Below, in pieces: positions 42,018-50,665 of a stretch of 64,000 nucleotides of DNA; position 1 is the stretch's first letter; each line of letters starts with the position of its first letter. The position numbers were made by a program, and so were the translations under genes. The stretch spans positions 4,216,001-4,280,000 of the forward strand of contig NZ_CP099489.1 in the NCBI RefSeq assembly GCF_023923225.1, in the 5' to 3' direction. Under the pieces are notes generated by a model, which did no database searches, had not been told where the DNA came from, and saw only the letters and a list, made by a program, of their open reading frames with translations. This stretch comes from Ornithinimicrobium faecis (GTDB lineage: Bacteria > Actinomycetota > Actinomycetes > Actinomycetales > Dermatophilaceae).

Positions 42018-43114
42018 TCGCGCACCCAGTCCTCCCGGCTCTCCTCGATCAGCTCCGGGTCGACCTGGATCGGCTCCGGTGCCACGTCGGCCCACTGCGC
42101 CCACAGCTCGGGCAGCTCGACGTCGGTGACGGGGTAGACGAACATCGCGTCGGGGATGGCCGCCTGGACCTCGTCGGTCAGGAGATAGTCAACCAGGGCC
42201 TGGGCGCCCTCGGGGTTCGCCGCACCCTCCAGGACGCCGGCATATTCGACCTGGCGGAAGCAGGTGTCCAGCAGGGCGCTCGTGGTGGGCTCCTCCCCGC
42301 CCTCGGGGATCGTGAACGGGGGGCTGGAGGCATAGGACAGCACGATCGGGCGGTCGCCGCCGCTGAACGTGAAGTCGACGCCGTAGGAGTCCGACCAACC
42401 GGAGGTGATCACCGCTCCGTTGGCCATCAGGTCGCGCCAGTAGCCCTGCCAGCCGTCCGCGCCGAACTCACCGATCGTGGCGATCAGGAAGGCCAGGCCG
42501 GGGCTGGAGGAGCTCGCGCCCGAGGTGACGAACAGGTCCGCATAGGTCGGGTCGGTCAGGTCCGCCAGGGTCTGCGGGGGCTCGATGCCCTCAGCCTCGA
42601 ACCAGGCGTCGTCGATGTTGACGCAGACGTCGCCGTAGTCGATCGGCGTCAGATAGTCAGCGGCCTCCCCCGGGAGCGCGTGCTCGCTCACCTCCGGCGG
42701 CAGATCCGAGGGGCTGTATGCCGTCAGGACCCCCTCGTTGACGGCTCGGCTGGCGAAGGTGTTGTCGATGCCGAAGACGGCATCGCCGATGGGACTGCCC
42801 TTGGTGAGCACCAGTTGGTTGGTCAGGGCACCGGCATCGGCGGAGGCCTGCACGACCACCTGATAGCCCGTCTGCTCGGTGAAGCCAGCGAGCACCTCGT
42901 CGGGCAGGGTGAACGACTCGTGCGTGACGAGCACGACCTCCGCGTTTTGTGGGGAGGTCTCGCTGGTCTCCCCCGCACTGTCTTGGGGGTTTTGCTGGTC
43001 TGGTGTGGGCTCGTCGTCCGCGCCCAGCAACGTGCACCCGCTGAGAGCGAGTGCCAGACCCAGCCCGGCGGCCAGGTGAGCGGCGCCGCGGCGGCGCGTG
43101 TCGGCATACTGCAT
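41993..43114 (-). CDS. thiB: Thiamine-binding lipoprotein (ThiB/TbpA-like)
   Basis: Binding protein of 373 residues. The lipobox LALSGC is followed by an acidic linker. The body matches ThiB: VVLVTHESFTLPDEVLAGF, SPIGDAVFGIDNTFASRA, TPIDYGDVCVNIDD and a late aromatic region. The ATG at 43114 has GAGGAGGA just upstream; a more distant in-frame start would lie in the riboswitch expression region. It binds thiamine (or its phosphates) outside the membrane for the ThiPQ transporter. Confidence 0.88.
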   Translation of the reverse strand: MQYADTRRRGAAHLAAGLGLALALSGCTLLGADDEPTPDQQNPQDSAGETSETSPQNAEVVLVTHESFTLPDEVLAGFTEQTGYQVVVQASADAGALTNQLVLTKGSPIGDAVFGIDNTFASRAVNEGVLTAYSPSDLPPEVSEHALPGEAADYLTPIDYGDVCVNIDDAWFEAEGIEPPQTLADLTDPTYADLFVTSGASSSSPGLAFLIATIGEFGADGWQGYWRDLMANGAVITSGWSDSYGVDFTFSGGDRPIVLSYASSPPFTIPEGGEEPTTSALLDTCFRQVEYAGVLEGAANPEGAQALVDYLLTDEVQAAIPDAMFVYPVTDVELPELWAQWADVAPEPIQVDPELIEESREDWVREWADITTG

Positions 43115-43171
43115 GGTGGTGATCCTCCTCGGAACTGCAGGAGGGGCGGTGGATGGATCCACCTGGAGACT

Positions 43172-43260
43172 CGACTTCCTCCACCGGTGCTAACCGGATC
43201 AGGTTCGAGGGTCTGCGGCGCGGTGCCGCACTCTCAGCGCTGGTGCGCTCCCCTGTCGTG
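43172..43260 (-). ncRNA. TPP riboswitch (THI element)
   Basis: On the reverse strand the conserved core is clear: GGGGAGC, CTGAGAG (complement of 43231-43237), then ACCCTCGAACCTGATCCGG and GTTAGCACCGG with GGAGGAAG at the end. A further stem (43148-43154 with 43157-43163) lies between the aptamer and the thiB ribosome-binding site and may be part of the expression platform. It would turn thiBPQ off when thiamine pyrophosphate is plentiful. Confidence 0.93.
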
Positions 43261-43498
43261 CCTGCCAGCCTACAAGGGTGAGACCGGCGGCCTACCCACG
43301 GTCTCGGACGACGCCAGGAACGCGGACGGGCGCACGCCCAGTCCCGCTGAAAGAACTGGTTGAAACTGTTCCATATTTCACCAAGAACAGGTAAAGTTCC
43401 CGCCAAGTCACGGTAATGGTCTCCGGTCGCTCAACGCGTGCGGCAGGAGCCAACAGGCCCCTTTCCGTGGCTCGTTCTATCCCCAGAGTCTCCCAGAG

Positions 43499-45334
43499 AT
43501 GTCACCGGAACGGAGTGGTGCTGTGCACGAGGCGAAACTCCCTCCGAAGCCGCCTCGCAGTGAGACCGTCGTCCGCGGTGTCTGGATCGTCGTCGACGGG
43601 TTGTGCTGGTCGCTGGCCATCGTGGCAACGATGTTCACCCGGCTGCAGTTGGAGACTGAGGTCCTGGAGGTAGGCAGCACCTGGTCGCTGGCGTTGGGAG
43701 CCGCCGGCGTCCATGCTGCGGTCGGGCTCTCCATCGGCCCCTATATGGTGCGCCATGTCCGCGGCAGTTTTGAGGAAGTCACGTCGGTGGCTCGCACTGC
43801 CTTCATCACGGGACTCACCCTCGTTGCACTTGCCTGGGTCATCGGAAGCGCACAGGTGCCCCGATCCATCCCCTTCCTGGCCACGGGGTTGGCCATCGTC
43901 CTCATGCTGGCCAATCGGTTCACGGTGCGCACCTATCGATCGCACCGCGCAGGCAACCGCCGCCGCGACCGACGGGTCATCGTCTATGGCGCGGGCCTGG
44001 CTGGTCGAAGGCTGGTGCACAACATGCTGCACGACGACGGCAGCGAACTGTTGCCGGTGGCCTTCGTCGATGACAATCGCGCCAAGCGCCGACTCAAGGT
44101 CGAGGGCGTCCCCGTGCTCGGCAGCCTCAAGGATCTCGCAGCGATCGCCGAGCGCACGTCGGCGACACATCTGGTCATAGCCATCTCCTCGGCCGACGGC
44201 AAACTCGTCCGGCAGGCACGCAACGTCTCCCAGCAGGCAGGACTCAAGGTCAAGGTCCTGGCACCCCTCAACGACTGGGTGACCGAAGATGACCCCCAAG
44301 TCTTCGACCTCCGCGACCTCGACCTCAAGGACCTGCTCGGACGCCACGCGGTGAGCCTCGATGAGGACGCGATCCGGAAACACCTCGCCGACAAGGTCGT
44401 CCTCGTCACAGGGGCAGGGGGCTCGATCGGATCGGAGCTGTGTCGGCAGATCGCGGGCTATAACCCACGGCGTCTCATCATGCTGGATCGGGATGAGTCC
44501 GCACTGCATGCCGTGCAACTCAGCCTCAGTGGTCGCGCTCTCCTCGACACCGATGACCTGCTGCTGGCGAATATCCGCGACGCGGAGGCCATCCAAGCCC
44601 ACTTCTCCGCACTGCAACCTGATGTGGTCTTCCACGCTGCTGCGCTCAAGCATCTGAGCCTCCTCGAGCGCCATCCGCTGGAAGCATGGAAAACCAACGT
44701 CCTCGGGACCCTCAACGTGCTGCAGGCCGCAGCAGCATGCCAGGTCGGCACCTTCGTCAACATCTCCACAGACAAGGCCGCGAGCCCGACCTCCGTGCTC
44801 GGCCGGTCCAAACGCATTGCCGAACAATTGACGACCCACTTCGGGCAGCAGGGAGTCGGACGGTTTGTGTCGGTGCGCTTCGGCAACGTCCTCGGATCCC
44901 GCGGCTCAGCCATCCCCGCCTTTGCTGAGCAGATCCGCCGTGGCGGGCCCGTCACCGTCACCCACCCCGAGGTCGAACGCTATTTCATGCTCACCCAGGA
45001 AGCCTGTCAACTGGTGCTCCAGGCTGGCGTCATCGGCCAAAGCGGCCAGGCGATGGTGCTGGACATGGGCAGCCCTGTGAAGATCGTCGACATGGCGCGG
45101 GAACTCATCGTCCTGTCCGGCAGGTCGGTCTCCATCGAGTTCACGGGGCTCCGCCCTGGGGAGAAGTTGCGGGAGGACCTCTTTGCCGATGAGGAGGAGC
45201 GTCTCTCGACACTCCACCCGAAGATGACAGCTGTCCAGGTGCCGCCGCTGGCGCCAGAAAACCTGTCGTCAGAGGGGCTCTTGCCCCAGGTCACGACACG
45301 CCTCGGCAACCGCGCCGATCGGAAGATCGCGTGA
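43499..45334 (+). CDS. Membrane-bound nucleotide-sugar 4,6-dehydratase (PglF/WbpM/CapD-like)
   Basis: Protein of 611 residues. Four membrane helices (about residues 25-140) are followed by a Rossmann domain (RVIVYGAGLAGRRLV) and a second, catalytic SDR domain (VVLVTGAGGSIGSELCRQI near 300, NISTDKAASPTSVLGRSKR near 420). This is the architecture of UDP-GlcNAc 4,6-dehydratases. With the aminotransferase and acetyltransferase genes that follow, it would make the 4-keto intermediate of UDP-N,N'-diacetylbacillosamine or a related diamino sugar. An alternative GTG start lies eight codons downstream. First gene of the polysaccharide locus. Confidence 0.9.
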   Translation: MSPERSGAVHEAKLPPKPPRSETVVRGVWIVVDGLCWSLAIVATMFTRLQLETEVLEVGSTWSLALGAAGVHAAVGLSIGPYMVRHVRGSFEEVTSVARTAFITGLTLVALAWVIGSAQVPRSIPFLATGLAIVLMLANRFTVRTYRSHRAGNRRRDRRVIVYGAGLAGRRLVHNMLHDDGSELLPVAFVDDNRAKRRLKVEGVPVLGSLKDLAAIAERTSATHLVIAISSADGKLVRQARNVSQQAGLKVKVLAPLNDWVTEDDPQVFDLRDLDLKDLLGRHAVSLDEDAIRKHLADKVVLVTGAGGSIGSELCRQIAGYNPRRLIMLDRDESALHAVQLSLSGRALLDTDDLLLANIRDAEAIQAHFSALQPDVVFHAAALKHLSLLERHPLEAWKTNVLGTLNVLQAAAACQVGTFVNISTDKAASPTSVLGRSKRIAEQLTTHFGQQGVGRFVSVRFGNVLGSRGSAIPAFAEQIRRGGPVTVTHPEVERYFMLTQEACQLVLQAGVIGQSGQAMVLDMGSPVKIVDMARELIVLSGRSVSIEFTGLRPGEKLREDLFADEEERLSTLHPKMTAVQVPPLAPENLSSEGLLPQVTTRLGNRADRKIA

Positions 45335-46473
45335 CGGATCAGCCTCCGCAGGAGCGGATCTTTCTGTCCCTCGCCGACGTCGGGGAGGTCGAGGAGCAGT
45401 ATGTGCGTGAGGCCCTCCGCTCTGGTTGGGTCGCCCCCCTGGGGCCACACGTCGATGCCCTGGAGCGAGAGGTCGCCGACCGAGTTGGGGTCCAGCACGC
45501 GCTCGCCGTGAACTCGGGAACTGCCGCCCTGCATCTGGCCCTCCTGCACCTGGGCGCCAGGCCGGGCACGAAGGTCGTCGTCGCGAGTATGACCTTCGCC
45601 GCGACGGCAAATGCCGTGGCCTACACAGGAGCCGAGCCAGTCTTCGTGGATGCCAGGGAGGAGGACGGCAATGTCGACCCCGACCTGATGCTTGATGCGG
45701 TTCGGACCCTGCAGGCGGAGGGCGAGCAGGTCGCGGCAGCCATCCCCGTGGACCTCTTCGGTCGGATCGCCGACTACACCCGTCTCGCGCCGGGCCTGGC
45801 CGACCTCGGAGTGCCTCTGGTCGAGGATGCGGCGGAGTCGCTCGGAGCTTCGCTTGAGGGACGGGCAGCAGGGACCTTCGGAAGGGCGGCTGCGCTGTCA
45901 TTCAACGGCAACAAGATCATGACAACGTCCGGGGGCGGGATGCTGCTCACCGACGACACCGCGCTTGCGGAGCACGCGCGAAAGCTCTCGGGCCAGGCCC
46001 GAGAGCCTGTGCCCTGGTACGAGCACACCGAGATCGGTTACAACTACCGGTTGTCCAACATCCTGGCGGCGCTGGGGCGTGCCCAGCTCGCCCGGCTGGA
46101 CGAGATGATCGCTCGACGGCGCGAGATACGACAGCGCTACATCGCGGCGCTGGCCGACCTCCCCGTCACCTTCTTGGGACCCCAGGGCGCAACGGGAGGG
46201 GACGCCGACGACAACTGTTGGCTGACCACGCTCACCGTCGACAGGGGGCCGGGCGCCCCGGCCGTCGTCGAGGCTATGTCCCAGCAATCCATCGAGGCTC
46301 GACACCTGTGGAAACCGATGCACACGCAGCCCGTGTTCTCAGGGGCTCGGTCCTTCATCACGGGGGCATCCGAGCGACTCTTTGCACGCGGGGTGGCCCT
46401 GCCGAGTGGTTCCACGCTCACCGACGACCAAGTGGTGCGAGTCATCGAGGCGTTTCGTCGGTGCCTGGGATGA
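45331..46473 (+). CDS. DegT/DnrJ/EryC1-family sugar aminotransferase (PglE-like)
   Basis: PLP enzyme of 380 residues that transaminates the 4-keto sugar. NSGTAALHLAL (cofactor phosphate), VEDAAESLGA (Asp contacting the pyridine) and the PLP-binding Lys195 in FNGNKIMTTSGGGM are present, as is GYNYRLSNILAALGRAQL. The GTG start overlaps the dehydratase stop (GTGA) and the stop overlaps the next start (ATGA), so the three genes are coupled. Together with the dehydratase it should give UDP-4-amino-trideoxy-GlcNAc. Confidence 0.92.
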   Translation: MTDQPPQERIFLSLADVGEVEEQYVREALRSGWVAPLGPHVDALEREVADRVGVQHALAVNSGTAALHLALLHLGARPGTKVVVASMTFAATANAVAYTGAEPVFVDAREEDGNVDPDLMLDAVRTLQAEGEQVAAAIPVDLFGRIADYTRLAPGLADLGVPLVEDAAESLGASLEGRAAGTFGRAAALSFNGNKIMTTSGGGMLLTDDTALAEHARKLSGQAREPVPWYEHTEIGYNYRLSNILAALGRAQLARLDEMIARRREIRQRYIAALADLPVTFLGPQGATGGDADDNCWLTTLTVDRGPGAPAVVEAMSQQSIEARHLWKPMHTQPVFSGARSFITGASERLFARGVALPSGSTLTDDQVVRVIEAFRRCLG

Positions 46474-47066
46474 CCGTCACTGCCAAACGCCTGATAGACA
46501 TCGTGGCTTCCAGTGGTGGCCTGATCCTGACCATGCCCATCCAGGCGGCCACGGCTCTAGCTATCCGGGCGACGATGGGCCGTCCGGTGCTCTTCCGCCA
46601 GCGTCGCCCCGGCCTGCACGGTGAACCGTTCGAGATCCTGAAGTTCCGGACCATGGCTGCCACTGACCCGAACGCCCCGTTGGAGGCGGACGGCCAACGT
46701 CTCACCCCCCTGGGCATCATTCTGCGCAGCACGAGTCTCGACGAACTACCGACGCTGTGGAATGTCCTCAGGGGCGACATGTCGATCGTCGGTCCGCGCC
46801 CTCTCCTCATGCAGTATCTCGAGCGCTACTCACCCGAGCAGTCGCGCCGCCACGACGTCCGCCCCGGGCTGACGGGGCTGGCGCAGGTCAACGGTCGGAA
46901 TGCCATCTCATGGCACGAGAAGTTCTGCTATGACCTGCATTACGTCGACAATCACTCGCTCGTCCTGGACGCGCGCATCATCGCGCGCACGGTCCGCCTG
47001 GTAGTCCAGCGATATGGAGTGTCCGCTGAGGGCAGCGCCACAATGCCTGAGTTCGTGGGAAACTGA
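46470..47066 (+). CDS. Initiating phosphoglycosyltransferase (PglC/WcaJ-type sugar transferase)
   Basis: Small monotopic sugar transferase of 198 residues, the PglC-like short form without extra membrane domains. It has one N-terminal membrane helix (RLIDIVASSGGLILTMP), then RPVLFRQRRPGLHGEPFEI, FRTM, STSLDELPTLWNVLRGDMS with the catalytic Asp-Glu pair, VGPRPLL and RPGLTGLAQVNGRN. It would transfer the phospho-bacillosamine-type sugar onto undecaprenyl phosphate and so start each repeat unit. Confidence 0.92.
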   Translation: MTVTAKRLIDIVASSGGLILTMPIQAATALAIRATMGRPVLFRQRRPGLHGEPFEILKFRTMAATDPNAPLEADGQRLTPLGIILRSTSLDELPTLWNVLRGDMSIVGPRPLLMQYLERYSPEQSRRHDVRPGLTGLAQVNGRNAISWHEKFCYDLHYVDNHSLVLDARIIARTVRLVVQRYGVSAEGSATMPEFVGN

Positions 47067-47071
47067 GCCGT

Positions 47072-47701
47072 ATGGTGCGGGACCTTGTCGTGATCGGCGC
47101 AGGTGGCTTTGGCCGCGAGACCATCGACGTCATCCGTGCCATCAACGAACAGCAGCCGACGTGGAACCTGGTCGGCGTGGCTGACGATGCACCGTCAGCG
47201 ACGAACCTCGGGCGTCTCAGTGCCCTCGGGGTGTCCCATCTTGGATCCATTGGAGACATCCCACGGGGCCTGGCCGTGGCAGTTGCAGTCGGCCAGCCCT
47301 CCACCCGGAAACGTATTGTCGCGACCCTGACAGAGCGATGGCACAGTTATCCATCTTTAGCGCACCCGGGCAACCGTGTTGGCAGCGCATTCCGGCACGG
47401 CATAGGCCTCATTTCCCTGCCCGGCGCCTCGATCGGCACGAACGTTACGCTCGGTGACCACGTGCACCTCAGCGCGAATGCGGTGGTCGGTCACGACTCG
47501 CAACTGGGCAACTACGTGAGCGTGAATCCGAATGCCACTGTGTCGGGCGAGGTCCACCTCGACGAAGGCAGTCTCATCGGAGCAGGGAGCGTGATCCTCC
47601 AGGGGCTCCGGGTCGGAAGGCAGAGCACGGTCGGCGCCGGGGCCTGTGTGGTCCGAAACACGCCGGACCTGACCACCGTCAAGGGTGTTCCAGCCACCTG
47701 A
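47072..47701 (+). CDS. NeuD/PglD-family sugar acetyltransferase
   Basis: Left-handed beta-helix acetyltransferase of 209 residues. The N-terminal Rossmann-like part (DLVVIGAGGFGRETIDVI) binds the UDP sugar; hexapeptide repeats follow from about residue 95 (IGTNVTLGDHVHLSANAVVGHD with the catalytic His, GEVHLDEGSLIGAGSVILQG, VGAGACVVRNTPD). PglD acetylates the 4-amino group to give UDP-N,N'-diacetylbacillosamine. It lies five bases after the sugar-transferase gene, which fits that reaction. Confidence 0.88.
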   Translation: MVRDLVVIGAGGFGRETIDVIRAINEQQPTWNLVGVADDAPSATNLGRLSALGVSHLGSIGDIPRGLAVAVAVGQPSTRKRIVATLTERWHSYPSLAHPGNRVGSAFRHGIGLISLPGASIGTNVTLGDHVHLSANAVVGHDSQLGNYVSVNPNATVSGEVHLDEGSLIGAGSVILQGLRVGRQSTVGAGACVVRNTPDLTTVKGVPAT

Positions 47702-47744
47702 GCGTGGCTGCCACCAGGGTTAGCGCGCGGTGGCCCACGCAAAC

Positions 47745-49220
47745 TCAACGACTCCGGTGCTTCTTTTCTGCCTCAGCGTCGGAGGCGCTGGTGGGTGATT
47801 CGTAGCCGTACCCGTAGTAATAGGAGTGTGGCCCCCTTCCTCGTGCCGGCAGACGGTTCATCACCAGACCGAGCACATGAGCGCCCACGTTTTCGAGCGC
47901 CGTCAAAGCACGGGCGAGGTGCTCGCGCTTAATGACCCCCGCGCCGACCACGAGAATGGTTCCGTCGGCGTGCCTGCTCAAAACCGCCGCGTCAGTCACG
48001 GGAAGCAGGGGGGGCGCGTCGATAATGACGTAGTCGAAACGCCTGCGTAGATCTTCCAGGACGTGCGCCATTGCCTCCGACCCCAGGAGTTCGGAGGGAT
48101 TCGGTGGGATCGGCCCGCAGCCCAGCACAGACAGCGAATGTGAGTCTCCGAACACCTGCAGCACGTCGTCAACGACTGCTGCCCCAATCAGCACGGTGGT
48201 CAGCCCAGCGGCCCCTTCCAAGCCCATGTACTCCAATAGTCGCGGACGGCGCAGGTCCCCTTCGACCACACAGACCCGACTCCCCGTGGCCGCCATGGTC
48301 AGGGCCAAGTTGGCCGTCGTGGTGCTCTTGCCCTCGTTCGGCAGCGACGAGGTGAAGACGATCACCTGCGGAGGGTTTGACACATCAACGAACTGAAGAT
48401 TGGTGCGGAGCGTGCGGAAGGCCTCGGCGCGACTGCTCCGCGGGTCGTCCTGAACGATCAGTGGTCGAGCAATTGCGGCCTTGTCAAAGGCAAGCCCCCC
48501 GATGACAGTGCGATCCGTGACCATCTTGACGTCAGACTCTCCCTGCACCGAAGAATCGAGGATGTCCCGGAGTGCGCCGGCGCCGAACCCCAGCAAGAGC
48601 CCCAGAACTGTTCCCAGCGCCAGGTTACGGATGGGCTGGGGCGACACCGGTGTCTGGCTCACCGCAGCTGGGCTGACGATCGTCGCCTTCACAGGGCTAG
48701 GGCTGTCTGCGCTCACCTGGTCGAGTTGGGTCAAGGTGGAAACGAACTGCAGGCTGACCGCCTCAGCCACCGTGAGGGCTTGCGCAGGGTCGGGATCCTC
48801 GACAGCAATGTTGATGAGCACCGTGCCGGTGGGCGCTTGGGTGGTGATCTGCCGTCCCAACTCCCGCGCGGTCACGTCGAGCGCCAGTTCCTCGATCACC
48901 GGCTCCAGCACCAAGGGCGTCGTCACGATCTCCGCGTAGGTCGCCACCTGTCGTTGTGTGAAACTGCTGCCCTGCACGAGCGCTTGGGGGTCCTCGGCGC
49001 TCACGGTCGAGATATACAACTGCGCATTGGCACGATAGTGCTTGTCCGCGGTGACGGTGAGTAGTGCCGCGAGTGCCACCACTGCCAGGAAGACACCTGT
49101 GATCACTCGCCATCGACGTCGAACAATGAGCAGATATGCCCGGAGGTCGAGAGCAGATTGCCTCGCATCAGTGGCGGCAGTTTGCGTCACGAAACCGCCA
49201 GCATCAGGCTGGGCCGCCAT
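47745..49220 (-). CDS. Polysaccharide co-polymerase / tyrosine autokinase (Wzz plus BY-kinase)
   Basis: Protein of 491 residues. The Wzz part has two membrane helices (about 34-54 and 195-215) around an extracytoplasmic loop. The cytoplasmic BY-kinase has Walker A in SSLPNEGKSTTTANL, Walker A' VCVVEGDLRRP and Walker B FDYVIIDAPP. A C-terminal Tyr cluster (SYYYGYGY) is the autophosphorylation tail. It would set chain length and polymerisation with the flippase and polymerase encoded divergently. I chose the ATG at 49220; an upstream in-frame start adds an unlikely Arg-rich stretch. No partner phosphatase is in the window. Confidence 0.92.
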   Translation of the reverse strand: MAAQPDAGGFVTQTAATDARQSALDLRAYLLIVRRRWRVITGVFLAVVALAALLTVTADKHYRANAQLYISTVSAEDPQALVQGSSFTQRQVATYAEIVTTPLVLEPVIEELALDVTARELGRQITTQAPTGTVLINIAVEDPDPAQALTVAEAVSLQFVSTLTQLDQVSADSPSPVKATIVSPAAVSQTPVSPQPIRNLALGTVLGLLLGFGAGALRDILDSSVQGESDVKMVTDRTVIGGLAFDKAAIARPLIVQDDPRSSRAEAFRTLRTNLQFVDVSNPPQVIVFTSSLPNEGKSTTTANLALTMAATGSRVCVVEGDLRRPRLLEYMGLEGAAGLTTVLIGAAVVDDVLQVFGDSHSLSVLGCGPIPPNPSELLGSEAMAHVLEDLRRRFDYVIIDAPPLLPVTDAAVLSRHADGTILVVGAGVIKREHLARALTALENVGAHVLGLVMNRLPARGRGPHSYYYGYGYESPTSASDAEAEKKHRSR

Positions 49221-49396
49221 CGACCCGTTGCGCTGACTCACGCCACGCCCAGCAAAGCTGACCGGGCGCTTTTCGTTTCGTCCGCGAGCGAGGGAGAGCC
49301 AGTGCAAAATTGGGTCATGGGCACGTGCCTCAGTGTAGGCGCCCCTGGCTGAATCATCGTCTAGGTTGCCCCACCGCGGGTGTTAACCTTGACAGC

Positions 49397-50665
49397 GTGA
49401 CCTCGGCATCTGCGATGTCTGACAACGTGCGGATGCGTCGGGTGGCAATGCGCGTGGGCAGCGGCGCAGCGGGGGGTCGAATTATCACCCTCGGCGCCAT
49501 GCTCTTGGCAGCCGGAATTCTCGGCCCCTCGGACTTCGGTCGCTTTTCTCTCATATTGGCGACGGCTCAGATGTTGGGCATGTTCGCGACTCTCGGTCTC
49601 GCTCGCGGCCTTGTCCGACTCCTGCCTGACCGCGAAGCCACCCCCGGCGATCGTCGTCAACTGTGGGTGTGGTCCTGCCTCCCTGCCACCGTGATCTCAG
49701 CACTCCTTGCCCTTCTCGTGCTCGCCCTCCCCGAGGCCGGAAGGCTCATCGGGTTGCCCACTGATTCCGCGTGGCACCAGGTCGGTCTGGGACTCTGGCT
49801 CTTCGGGTTTACTCTCAGCAGCCTGGGTCAGGCTGGGCTGATCGGCAGCGGCCGGCAGGACAAGGCAGCCATCTGGATCGTGGTCCGGTCGATCTGCTTC
49901 GCCACCACTGTCTTGATCGGGTCATTCTTCTTCGCGCCGCAGTTCTTGGTCCTGGCATGCGGCCTCGCAGAACTGGTCGTGGCAGGAGCCCTGCTCCTCC
50001 TTGTCAACGCGTCGATCACGAGTGACACAGCTGGGTCCCTGAGCCGCGCAGGATTGACCTCCAAGCTCCTGCGCAACGGGGGGCCAGGCTGGTTAGCAGA
50101 CCTGTCGTCACAGTTCGGCATATGGGCCACGCTCTACCTGCTGACCCAGTCAGCCTGGGGACCGGCCCTGGCGGGTATCTTCGCCCTCGGACAGCGGGCA
50201 TTCGTCGCTGTGACCATGCTCTCGCGACAAGTGTCACTGTCGTTCGTGCCTATCCTCGTGCACGCACGAGGCCGGGATCACGCCTCGTGGGTGCGCGCAA
50301 GCCGCAGAACTCTCAGGTACAGCCTTGGCATCGGATCCGCAGTCGCTCTCCCCGTCCTGCTGCTCTTCCTAGTTTCCGGCCCCTTGATGGGCGAGTATGG
50401 CGATCACAGAACTCCCCTGATGGCCATGGCCGCTCTTGGGGTGTTGGCCTCATGGAACACGGGCATGGGAGTCGTCGCACAGACGGGTGGTCGGCTGACA
50501 CGGTGGGGCGTGAGCGATGCCTTGGCTGCGGCGTCAACGGTGACGGTGACAGCGCTCTTGATGGACGACCTCGGACTGTGGGCCGCCGTGCTCGGCTTCG
50601 GCGCGGGCCATCTTCTACGCTCGCTGGTCCTCGCCCCCGCTGTGCCCCTGAGGTCGGCACCATGA
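49397..50665 (+). CDS. Polysaccharide flippase (Wzx-like)
   Basis: Membrane protein of about 422 residues with twelve or more hydrophobic segments and the MATE/MOP-type start GSGAAGGRIITLGAMLLAAGILGPSDFGRFSL of Wzx flippases (quoted from pieces near residues 20-50). It would move the undecaprenyl-linked repeat unit to the outer face. The GTG at 49397 and the ATG at 49415 are both possible starts; neither has a strong ribosome-binding site. Its stop overlaps the polymerase start (ATGA). Confidence 0.82.
   Translation: MTSASAMSDNVRMRRVAMRVGSGAAGGRIITLGAMLLAAGILGPSDFGRFSLILATAQMLGMFATLGLARGLVRLLPDREATPGDRRQLWVWSCLPATVISALLALLVLALPEAGRLIGLPTDSAWHQVGLGLWLFGFTLSSLGQAGLIGSGRQDKAAIWIVVRSICFATTVLIGSFFFAPQFLVLACGLAELVVAGALLLLVNASITSDTAGSLSRAGLTSKLLRNGGPGWLADLSSQFGIWATLYLLTQSAWGPALAGIFALGQRAFVAVTMLSRQVSLSFVPILVHARGRDHASWVRASRRTLRYSLGIGSAVALPVLLLFLVSGPLMGEYGDHRTPLMAMAALGVLASWNTGMGVVAQTGGRLTRWGVSDALAAASTVTVTALLMDDLGLWAAVLGFGAGHLLRSLVLAPAVPLRSAP

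Noticed and set aside
43363..43400. AT-richer stretch with TTGAAA before the polysaccharide locus as its promoter
   Set aside because: No convincing -10 box at 16-18 bases was found; it may be the promoter region, but I cannot support a precise site.
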